NCBI GenBank assembly: GCA_019454045.1
Contig: SKCR01015019.1
Location: 1 to 64,000, forward strand
From: Zanthoxylum bungeanum
Taxonomy: Eukaryota > Streptophyta > Magnoliopsida > Sapindales > Rutaceae
Reading direction: 5' to 3'
DNA length: 64,000 nucleotides
In this document: positions 32,499-41,721 of the stretch, piece after piece
How positions within the stretch are numbered: position 1 is the first letter of the stretch
Layout: the number at the start of each line of letters is the position of its first letter
Translations under genes and position numbers: made by a program
The notes under the pieces: model-generated
Databases searched by the model: none
Seen by the model: only the letters and a program-made list of their open reading frames with translations
Told to the model about the DNA's origin: nothing

Positions 32499-32754
32499 TG
32501 ATGAGTGGTAAATATATCACTATTTCTCACTCATTTAACCTAATATTTTGTATAGTTTTTTTGAGTTTTGTGAATATTTTGATGTGTTTTGTATTATTTT
32601 GTAGATAAATAAAGTTTCAGGACATTCTAGAGGTGATTTGGGGCTAAAACAGTGTAAAAGAACACAAAATGGCATTTTGGTCATTGGGCGTATCGCGACG
32701 CGCAAGCTGCATCGCGACGTCTTATGTGCACCGATCCATGCTAACGTGCGCCGG

Positions 32755-33150
32755 GTCCACGTGTCAGAATCTGAGAAGTTTGACATTACTAACATGCGTC
32801 GTGCCATGTGTCACCATCACAGCCAGTCTGCTAACTTGCGCCGTGCCACATGTCATCATCCTACGGTGCCGACAATCACCATCACCACGTGTCACCACGT
32901 GTCACTCCATGTGTCTGCCACGTCATCGTCCACATCACCGATTGACCGAGTCAAAGTGCTACATCATCATCAACCAATCACAGCGTGCCACGTGTCACAA
33001 TACTACGGTGCCAACAATCACTTTCGCCACGTGTCTCCACGTTAGTGCCACATCATCGCCACGTCAGCTCAATTATTGATTCATTTAACCGAATTGACAC
33101 GTGGCAGATAAGAATCTGAAACCAGCCAATCACACGTTGACACGTCATCG
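32755..33150 (+). promoter_or_regulatory. G-box/ABRE-like motif array in U3
   Basis: CACGTG or ACGTGTC cores occur at about 32758, 32886, 32896, 32989, 33028 and 33098, with further CATGTGTC, CACATGTC and CACGTCATC variants (32807, 32847, 32907, 32920, 33140). CACGTG/ACGTGKC elements bind bZIP and bHLH factors, and clustered ABREs confer ABA and osmotic-stress response in plants. Their position just upstream of a TATA box supports a promoter role; the response itself is inferred. Confidence 0.7.
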
Positions 33151-33202
33151 CGTAGCGACGCAAGAACAAACTTGGCGTCGCGACGCGGGGAGCTTATTGA
33201 GG

Positions 33203-33213
33203 CCTATAAATAG
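33203..33213 (+). promoter_or_regulatory. TATA box of the LTR promoter
   Basis: CCTATAAATAG, about 60 bp downstream of the last ACGTG-type motif. The same sequence occupies the same place in element 1 LTRs (complement of 14611-14621 and 5069-5079). Confidence 0.75.
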
Positions 33214-34662
33214 AGCTCAAAATTTCAGTTTCAGATGTACCTTCCTCTCTGAATTCTCTGATGTAAATAGAGAGTTTTCTATCTAGTTTCTTTTAATTTC
33301 AGTTTTGTAATTAAATTTTAATTACGTTCTGTAATAATAGTAATTTACTTTTATTACTTTTACAGTTTTACTATTCAACCATGATGAGGTAACTTCCCAC
33401 TGCTAGGGTGAAAGGTAATTATTTTACTATTGCTATTTAGATTAATCTCCCTTAAATATAATATATTCACTATTTAAAATTTGACTTAATGAGGATACCG
33501 CTATATTGGTCGGTTGATAATTCATTTTAAACTGGTTTAAACCTGACTAAGCAAGGATACCGCCAGATGGTCGGTTGGTAATTAAATTTTCTTACTTTTA
33601 AACTGGTTTAAACCTGACTAAGCAAGGATACCGCCAGATTGGTCGGTTGGTAATTAAATTTTCTTACTTCCTATATGGCATGTTTATTTTGGTTCCGCCT
33701 TTATGGCTGGTTGGACTTAATTTGACTTAATCAGGTTACCTCCTATATGGCTGGTTGGTAAAATAATCACAAGTTAATATATTATATTAAGAGAGATATC
33801 TAAATAGTAAATAGTAGAAGTTGATCCTTTTACCTTAGCATTTTATTTTATTGTAATTTACTTTTCAGCTTTTACTTTACCGCAATTACTTTTCAGCATT
33901 TTTACTTTATGTCTTTTACTTTTAAGTTTTTACTAGCCCTAATTATGTGTTGTGGTGAATTCTAATATCATCGGTTTATAAGGAGTTATTTTATAGTTTG
34001 GGTAATTTAAAGGTTTACTTATTAAGTCTTAAGCTTAATGCGTCTTGTTAATTGGCCACTAATAAGATTGATCTGGTAAATCTAAAATAAACTTGACAAA
34101 GGAATTTTAGGTTTCAGCCTTAGACTTAATAGCCCACGATCTTCCTTGAGGATAGATAACCCTTTAATAGATTTCCTTACAGGATAGGCATAAACCTGTC
34201 GGGCTGGGGTAGCCATAATTGGAACTTAAACTTAATGAATCCAGATAATTTGGTTGACATAGACATATGGTTCAATTGGGTTATACTGGGTATTTAAGTC
34301 TGACCATCGAGAGAGGCTTTCGCATAACTTAGTGTTCCAGGTTAGTAAACTGATTTATTACACAAACATGAAATAACCACTTCATCTTTTAAAAGATATT
34401 AGAAAGTTTCACAACCCTAGATAGTTTCCTAATATTGAATTTTCTTAAACCTACTTTCGTGCAATTTTATTCACTTGTTTTTAAATTTAAAATCATCACC
34501 ATTTCAAATCAATCAATCAACCTGTTAGATACTAGTAATCATTTGACCTAATAAAATTAATAGATTAGGTAATAAGTCCTCGTGAGATCGATTCTTTTTA
34601 TACTACTTGAACGATATGTGCGCTTGTGTTATACGCGTGTGATTACGCACCGGTCAAGATTT

Positions 34663-34680
34663 TGGTGCCATTGCCGGGGA
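34663..34680 (+). promoter_or_regulatory. Primer binding site, tRNA-Asp
   Basis: TGGTGCCATTGCCGGGGA, two mismatches from the exact complement of plant tRNA-Asp, 6 bp after the LTR. Confidence 0.9.
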
Positions 34681-34787
34681 CTTATTTATCTTTCACTATT
34701 AGTTTTGGGGTTAGATACGTTACTTGTATCTAATTTCTTTTTACTTATTGTTTTTGTTTTCTTGTGTTTCAGGTTATCAGAAACTAT

Positions 34788-37103
34788 ATGAGACGAACCA
34801 GAAGCTTTGAACTCCGACCGCTTGACCCAGAAATTGAAAGAACCATCAGACAGTTGAGAAGGGAAAGGTGAGAAGGCCAAAAAGCTTTAGTCAACATGGA
34901 ACCTGAACCTTTGGGAGTTGGACCACCGATACCCATTCGAGACAGAACCATTCCGGTGGTCGATGGCTTCATTTCAAGTATTATACTTCCTCCTTTACCA
35001 GAAAATGCGTGTGACATCAAAACATGCATCCAGATGATTCAACAATCACTACAATTTAGGGGAAATGCAACTGAAGATCCTAATGCCCACATCAGCAACT
35101 TCCTGGAAGTTTACGGTACTTTCAATTACAACTGAGCAGCTGAAGAAGCAATGAGACTGTGGGTTTTTCCATATTCCTTGAAAGACAGAGCCAAAGCTTG
35201 GCTACATTTACTACCAGCAGGTTCCATCATAACTTGGAACACTCTAGCCACCAAATTCCTTGCAAATTACTTTCCACCAGCCAGAACTGCAAAGTTGAGG
35301 AATGACATCATATCCTTCGTGCAACAAGATTTATAATCCCTTTACGAAGCTTGGGAAAGATTCAAAGATTTACTCCAGAAATGTCCTCATCATGAGATCG
35401 CAAAGTGGCTACAAGTTCAAACCTTCTACAATGGACTTTCTGGAATAATGAGAACCACAATTGATGATGCTGCTGGAGGATCTTTGATGGCAAAAGGAGA
35501 AGATCAGGCCTGAGACTTAATTGAAGAAATGGCCAACAACAATTCTTTATGGCCAACAGAAAGGAGCATGATCAAAAGAATTATAGGAATTTATGAAGTT
35601 GGAGCCAACACAGCACTGAATTCTAAGCTGGATGTGATTTGCAAAAATCTGGAAACCCTTAACATGAAAGTTAATGGTGGATCCAAAAGTTCACCATTTG
35701 GAGGAGTACCTGAGTCAGAATCTTACAACCAACAAGAAGAGACAGTGAACTATGTCAAAAATTTCAACAGACATGGGAACAATCCATATTCCAACACCTA
35801 TAACCCAGGGTGGAGGAATCACCCCAATTTCGCATGGAGCAACAATTCAGGGCAAAAGAACTACCCACCACCTGGATTCTAACAACCAAATAAAATCCAG
35901 GAGCATGAAAAAGAACCAGGAATAATAGAAGTGCGGGCCCAGTTGAAGAAGGAAGAAGCAAAATACGATATTTTAGCAGCTATGGTTCAAAATCAAGTAG
36001 CATTGAATCAAAGCCATTCAGCCTCTATCAAAGCACTAGAGAATCAAATGGGACAACTGGCCAATGCTCAGAGTTACATACCGTCAGGTAATCTTCCCAG
36101 CAACACAGAACCAAATCCAAGGAACCGAGAGAAGGAGCAATGTCAAGCCATCACCTTGAAAAGCGATACTGAAATCAACAAAGACGTTGGAATCAAGGCA
36201 ACAATTGAGGAAGTTTAAAAAGATGCAGTGCCACAGATGGAGGAAAAAGAAAAAGAGCAGATCGTTCCACCTCCACCTTTTCCACAGCGACTTCAGAAAA
36301 ACAAACTGGACAAACAGTTTGCTCGATTCCTGGAGGTATTCAAAAATCTTCACATCAACATTCCATTTGCAGAAGCCTTGAAAGAAATGCCCAGCTATGT
36401 AAAATTCATGAAAGACATTCTTTCACGAAAACGAAGATTGGGAGATTACGAGACAGTAGCATTGACGGAAGAATGCAGTATCATCATTCAGAGGAAACTT
36501 CCCCCAAAGTTGAAAGATCCTGGAAGTTTCACTGTCCCATGCACCATTGGAGAACACTATATCGGTAAGGCTTTATGTGACTTAGGTGCAAGTGTTAACT
36601 TGATGCCTTTTTCTATTTACAGGAAATTGCAAATTGGAGAAGCAATGCCTACATCAGTCTCACTACAACTTGCTGATCGAACGCTCGCATTTCCAAGAGG
36701 TGTTGTTGAAGATGTGCTGGTCAAAGTCGACAAACTCATTCTTCCAGCATATTTCATTATCCTTGACATGGAAGAAGACAAAGATGTACCTATCATCCTT
36801 GGAAGACCATTCATGACGACATGACGAACTGTGATTGATGTACAAAAAGGAGAACTGACCATGAAAGTTCAAGACCAAGAAGTTACCTTCAATGTTTTCA
36901 AAGCCATGAAATTCCCGAGCGATGAAAAGGAAGAAGAATGTTTCAGAATTGATGTTGTTGATAGTATCGTTCAGGATACTGATACAACTCCCATGGACAA
37001 ACTTGAAGCTTGCATCACCAACATGACTGACAACGAGCTAGATGTTGAAATCCTGGAATGTATCAACTACCTTGACAAACCATGTCGATTCAAAGCGACA
37101 CCA
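34788..37103 (+). pseudogene. Athila-type gag and retropepsin, multiple stops
   Basis: The ATG at 34788 (MRRTRSFELRPLDPE) matches the start in element 1. Gag landmarks include IRDRTIPVVDGF, TFNYN and WLHLLPAGSIITWNTLATKF. Retropepsin has [18 protein letters not shown] (about 36575-36625) and PIILGRPF. The frame is kept throughout, but in-frame stops interrupt it at about 34869, 35133, 35333, 35511, 35879, 36216, 36822 and 37104. Most are single-base changes, for example a Trp codon to TGA near 35511. The gene would encode particle protein and the maturation protease. A 1.72-kb part (35683-37404) is copied into the nested copia LTR at 42013-43732. Confidence 0.9.
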
Positions 37104-37106
37104 TAA

Positions 37107-38756
37107 GTGGAAAGCCTGGAACTGCCAAAGAAAGATCGAATCAAGCCTTCAATTGAAGAACCACCACAGCTGGAGCTGAAGTTACTTCCGAGCCATCTCA
37201 GGTATGCATTTCTTGGAAACTCTTCTGAATTACCTGTTATTATTTCTTCTTCACTAACATTGGAGCATGAAGAAAAGTTGCTGAGAGTATTAGGAGAGCA
37301 CAAAAGAGCCATTGGCTGGACTATAGCAGACATTTGAGGCATTAGTCCATCATTTTGCATGCACAAGATTCTGATGAATGATGAGTACAAACCCACAGTG
37401 GAGCATCAACAGAGACTCAATCCAATCATGAAGGAGGTCGTAAAGAAAGAAATCATCAAATGGTTGGATGCTGACATCATTTACCCTATCTCAGATAGTA
37501 CTTGGGTGAGTCCTATGCAGTGTGTGCCGAAGAAAGGAGGAATCACTGTGGTTACCAATGAAAAGAAAGAGCTAATCCCTACCAGAACGGTGACTGGATG
37601 GAGAGTATGCATGGACTACCGAAAATTGAACAAAGCAACACGGAATGACCATTTTCCGCTGCCATTCATTGATCAGATGCTGGACAGACTGGCGGGACAT
37701 GAGTTCTATTGTTTTCTGGACGAATATTCAGGGTACAATCAGATTGCCATCGCACCAGAAGATCAGGAGAAAACTACCTTTACATGTCCCTATGGTACTT
37801 TTGCTTTCCGTATGATGCCATTTGGATTATATAATGATCCTGCCATATTTCAGTGTTGCATGATGGCCATATTCTCAGACATGCTGGAGCAGAGTATGGA
37901 GGTTTTCATGGATGACTTCTCTGTGTTTGGAGACTATTTTGACCACTACTTGCAAAATCTAGAATATGTATTACAAAGATGCGAAGATACAAACTCGGTG
38001 CTCAATTGGGAGAAATGTCATTTCATGGTGCATGAAGGCATTGTTCTTGGACACCAGATCTCACAAAATGGAATCGAGGTAGAAAAATCAAAGATTGAAA
38101 CAATTGAAAAACTACCTCTACCGACATCAGTAAAAGGGATTCGGAGCTTTCTCGGACATGCAGCTTTTTACAGGAGATTTATCAAAGACTTTTCCAAGAT
38201 TGCTAAACCTCTGTGCAATCTTCTGGAGAAGGATGTGTCTTTCAACTTCACTAAAGAATGCCATGAAGCTTTTGAGATCTTAAAAAAAAAGCTGATTTAT
38301 GCCCCCATCATTGTAGCACCAGATTGGACCCTTCCATTTGAAGTAATGTGCGATGCTAGTGATTTTACTGAAGGTGCAGTTTTGGGACAACACAAAGCAA
38401 AGATTTTCCACACCATTTACTACTTTAGCAGGACTCTGAATGAAGCTCAACTCAACTACACAACCACTGAAAAAGAGTTGCTCGCAGTTGTGTATGCTTT
38501 TGACAAATTCTGCTCCTATCTGCTAGGTCCCAAAGTGGTGGTCTTCACAGATCATTCAGCAATCAAATATCTGATCACGAAAAAAATTGTCAAACCCAGA
38601 TTGATCTGTTGGATACTTCTTTTGCAAGAATTTGACGTGGAGATCAGAGACATGAAATGGATAGAAAACCAAGTGGCGGATCATCTATCGAGGCTCAAGA
38701 ATGGAGAAACAGCTGGCAAAGATCTGTCAATCAAAGAAACTTTTCCAGATGAATAG
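37107..38756 (+). pseudogene. Athila-type reverse transcriptase and RNase H
   Basis: A TGA near 37335 precedes a 465-codon open stretch (37359-38756). RT motifs are [50 protein letters not shown] and the active site FMDDFSVFG, with both aspartates intact. RNase H has [27 protein letters not shown] and [10 protein letters not shown]. Together they would convert the genomic RNA to cDNA in the particle. It is the only intact RT frame of the Athila family in this window and lies in the same frame as gag. The stops on both sides prevent a full polyprotein. Confidence 0.9.
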
Positions 38757-40091
38757 CTGTTTGCTATGAAACAACAAGATGCCCCTTGGTATGCTGACTA
38801 TGTCAAATACATTGTGTCAGGAAAATGGCCGTTGGAATGGACAACTCAGCAACGAAAGAAATTCTTCAAAGAAGTCAAGCACTATGTCTGGGATGAGCCG
38901 TACCTGTTCAAACGGTGTGCTGATCAATTATTGAGACGGTGTGTTCCACAAGAGGAGGTCAACATTTTTTAGCAGCATTGTCATTCATCACCATATGGTG
39001 GACACTTCAGCGGAAACAAAACTGCAGCCAAAGTCCTACAATCAGGTTTATTCTGGCCCACTCTTTTTAAAGATGCTTATCTTTTTGCTCTTCAATGTGA
39101 CAGGTGCCAGAAAACGGGGAATATTTCAAGGAGAAATGAAGGACCATTGCAAAACATTCTAGAAGTGGAAATATTTGATGTGTGGGGTATTGATTTCATG
39201 AGACCCTTTGTTCCATCATTCGGAAACCAGTACATCCTGGTTTTTTTTTGGAAAATTACAATAGTACATCCTGGTTGCTGTAGACTACGTCTCCAAATGG
39301 GTCGAAGCAATTGCACTGCCATCCAATGATTCAAAAGTGGTGATCAAATTCCTGAAAAAGAACATTTTCACTCGGTTCGGAACACCTCGTGCAATCATCA
39401 GCGATGGTGGCACACATTTCTGCAACAGATACTTCGATGCACTCCTATCCAAATATGGAGTTACTCACAAGGTTGCCACTGCTTACCATCCACAGTCAAA
39501 TGGACAGGTTGAAGTTTCAAACAGAGAAATCAAAAGAATCTTGGAGAGAACCATTGGATCAACAAGGAAAGACTGGTCTACAAAACTAGATGATGCATTA
39601 TGGGCCTACCGAACAGCTTACAAGACACCCATCGATTGGTGTTTGGGAAAACATGCCATCTACCAGTTGAGCTTGAACACAAGGCGTACTGGGCACTAAA
39701 GAAGTTGAATCTTGATCCACAAGCTGCATGAGAGAAAAGACTCCACCAACTCAACGAATTGGAGGAATTTCGCTTACAGGCTTATGAGAATGCCAGATTG
39801 TGCAAAGAAAAGACCAAGAAATTGCATGATCGAAAAATAGTGCACAGACAGTTGGAACCAAGGCAGCAAGTGTTGCTGTACAATTCACAGTTAAAACTTT
39901 TCCCTGGAAAGTTGAAATCAAGGTGGTCAGGACCATTTGTGATCACTCAGGTTTTACCATATGAAGCTGTTGAGTTACTGGATCCCAACACCAACAAAAC
40001 ATTCAAGGTTAATAGTCAGCGTGTCAAGCACTACTGGGGAGAATCATTTGAGCGACAAAAAGAAAGTGTCACACTTTCAGATCCAGTCTAA
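38757..40091 (+). pseudogene. Athila-type integrase, broken by indels
   Basis: An HHCC-type zinc region survives in part (GHFSG-like, then CDRCQKTGN near 39100). The core shows VWGIDFMRP (39180), [10 protein letters not shown] (39400) and the block around [14 protein letters not shown] (39500), giving D, D and E positions. The C-terminal domain (39759-40091) has LHQLNELEEF, KSRWSGPFVITQV and KHYWGES. Stops occur at 38754 and 38969. A 34-nt insertion at 39241-39274 with an 11-bp direct repeat shifts the frame, and a deletion near 39635 (after YKTPI) shifts it back. Integrase would insert the cDNA; this copy cannot. Confidence 0.88.
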
Positions 40092-40121
40092 AGTTCGAGA
40101 AGTCACGTCTAGCTGACGATG

Positions 40122-40152
40122 TTAAACTTAGCGCTAGTAGGGAGGCAACCCA
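40122..40152 (+). promoter_or_regulatory. Conserved post-pol motif (AGCGCT...GGGAGGCAACCCA)
   Basis: TTAAACTTAGCGCTAGTAGG followed by GAGGCAACCCA, 31 bp after the integrase stop, matching 10600-10631. Downstream, TTTAGTTTTTGCAG (40200-40213) resembles a plant 3' splice site 16 bp before the next ATG; in element 1 the final G is A. Confidence 0.7.
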
Positions 40153-40229
40153 TGCAATTGTTGTATATATTGTGATTTGGTGTGATTTAATTTGGTGTGT
40201 TTAGTTTTTGCAGATTAAGTCATTTCAAG

Positions 40230-40718
40230 ATGGAAGAAGCTCTCGCAAATCTTCACAAGCAATTTCCTTCTCTCCCTCAAAAATCTCTGATGAAAGTTTA
40301 CAAAGCTCACTTGGAACAGATGAGACTACTGATAATCCATGATATTCCTAATGACATTTGTTGGGTAATCGAAGCACGGGTCCGATTAGCAGGTGAGTAT
40401 TCTGATTCCTGTAATTCTTATTTGCCTGGATTTGGAAGAAGCACCTATGCAAAGAAACGTAGAGCTAAGCAAATGGGTGTTTGTTACAAATGTGCACGCT
40501 GGAATTGCAATACTCGTTGTCGTTCTTTAGGAATGGTGTCTGATAATCGCGAAGATAAAATTAAATTCATTAGGGATGGCTTGAGTAAAGAGTCTGTAGA
40601 TAATATATCTTTGACTCTTGAGACGCATCCCAGTGGATATGTTCATATAGCAATTCACAAATTACATACACAATTCCAAAGGGAAAGACAACAGTTAAGT
40701 CTCGGGAATCTGACTTAA
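40230..40718 (+). CDS. NABP-like small basic cysteine protein, retrotransposon-borne
   Basis: 162 codons are open from the ATG at 40230 (MEEALANLHKQFP). This start is conserved in element 1 (10522). The middle holds YLPGFGRSTYAKKRRAKQMG followed by CYKCARWNCNTRC, that is a strongly basic stretch then CxxC-x4-C-x3-C. Next comes SLGMVSDN and KIKFIRDGLSKESVDN. The order (serine-tyrosine-alanine plus basic block, cysteine finger, short aliphatic FI-x-GL segment) resembles the cysteine-rich nucleic-acid-binding proteins of carlaviruses and related Betaflexiviridae, which bind RNA and in several viruses affect RNA silencing. The last finger cysteine of those proteins is not obvious here, so homology is tentative. 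It occupies the place of the Athila env-like ORF and is followed by the LOG-like gene. This is the one cargo ORF in the window without a visible lesion. Confidence 0.6.
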   Translation: MEEALANLHKQFPSLPQKSLMKVYKAHLEQMRLLIIHDIPNDICWVIEARVRLAGEYSDSCNSYLPGFGRSTYAKKRRAKQMGVCYKCARWNCNTRCRSLGMVSDNREDKIKFIRDGLSKESVDNISLTLETHPSGYVHIAIHKLHTQFQRERQQLSLGNLT

Positions 40719-41028
40719 AAAGACCATGTTTGCCAATTTATAAGAAAATTGGATGGGAAGCTTGTCCCTGATGCATAGACGTCAATCAAGCCGCTACGTT
40801 TCTTGTATATATTATATCTCTTTGTCTTTTCCTAATAATTGTAATTTGTTCTGTTGTTTTCTTTTATTTTCTCCGACAGGATCCAGACCTTTTTTACTAT
40901 CACGATTTATTTTACTGTTTACTAATAATTGTCATTTGACAGGTACTAGTGTTATTATTTTACTCACCATTTTTAGGTGTTATAAATTCAACTCATCGTT
41001 GCACTTTTGAAGACATCCAGAGTAAAAT
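40719..41028 (+). other. Spacer upstream of the LOG-like gene with splice-acceptor-like sites
   Basis: Pyrimidine-rich tracts end in TTCTCCGACAG (near 40869-40879), GTCATTTGACAG (near 40931-40942) and CCATTTTTAG (near 40968-40977), all good matches to plant 3' splice sites. This suggests spliced or subgenomic expression of the LOG-like ORF; inference only. Confidence 0.5.
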
Positions 41029-41681
41029 ATGGAAGCCACTTCAAGAAGACGAGTTGAAAACATCCGTGTGTTTTGCGGTACTAGTGTTGGTGTTAAGCCA
41101 CAATACGTAGAAGCAGCACATGAATTGGGTCGAGTCTTAGCTACAAGGAATATGCACTTAGTATATGGCGAAGGCAATCTTGGACTTATGAGGATCGTTT
41201 CAAAAGCTGTACAAGAAGGAGGCAGTCAAGTTTTGGGAATCATTCCAAAACCCTTGGCAGAGGAAAATCTTATTGAACCATCAAACGGAGAGGAACTGAT
41301 CATGCCAGGTATGTCTGAACGATTGGTAGAAATGATTAACCGTGCTGATGCTTTTATTGCTTTGCCAGGTGGCTTGGGTACATTGGAGGAAATTTTTACA
41401 GTGTTATCTTGGGCGAACCTGAACATACACCAGAAACCGCTTGGACTGTACAATTTGAAGGATTTTATGATTTTCTTCGGTGTTTTCTTGATGATGCCCG
41501 GAGAAATGGGTTCGTGTCAAAACCTTTAAAAGAACTCTTCTTCACTGCCAGAACTTCACCGGATCTAATTGACCAAATCTTAGCCTATGAACCACAAGTT
41601 GACTCTATCTTTTCAAAGATAAATTGGTCCGAGGACGATCGTGGTAAGAGGCGTCAGATTAATCTAGATCTTAACCTTTAA
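41029..41681 (+). pseudogene. LOG-like cytokinin riboside 5'-monophosphate phosphoribohydrolase, retrotransposon-borne
   Basis: The ATG at 41029 ([17 protein letters not shown]) is shared with element 1. Features in order are the Rossmann-type N-terminus with VYGEGNLGLMR (family GGGSxGLMG; the second Gly is Glu here), LGIIPKPLAEENL, PGMSERLVEM, the signature PGGLGTLEE and LNIHQKPLGL. A 1-nt shift follows near 41450. The second frame runs from GFYDFL through DDARRNGFVSKPLKEL to the C-terminus INLDLNL at 41681. The length (about 217 codons) is normal for LOG and there is no intron. By eye it is about 85% identical to the copy at 7025-7677, similar to the gag identity between the two elements. 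LOG makes active cytokinin; this copy is disrupted by the shift and by the changed glycine loop. Confidence 0.88.
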
Positions 41682-41721
41682 CTTTTCGTGTAGAATTTCA
41701 GTTAACCAGGTACTATCTTCT

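Larger units (their letters stand above)
32499..34656 (+). repeat. 5' LTR of Athila-type element 2
   Basis: It starts TGATGAGTGGTAAAT and ends TTACGCACCGGTCA, 2,158 bp. The first 100 bp and the last 800 bp align with the LTRs of element 1. The middle holds the G-box/ABRE-like array and several copies of a GGATACCGCCAGAT...GGTCGGTTGGTAATTAAA block (33490-33760). Confidence 0.92.
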
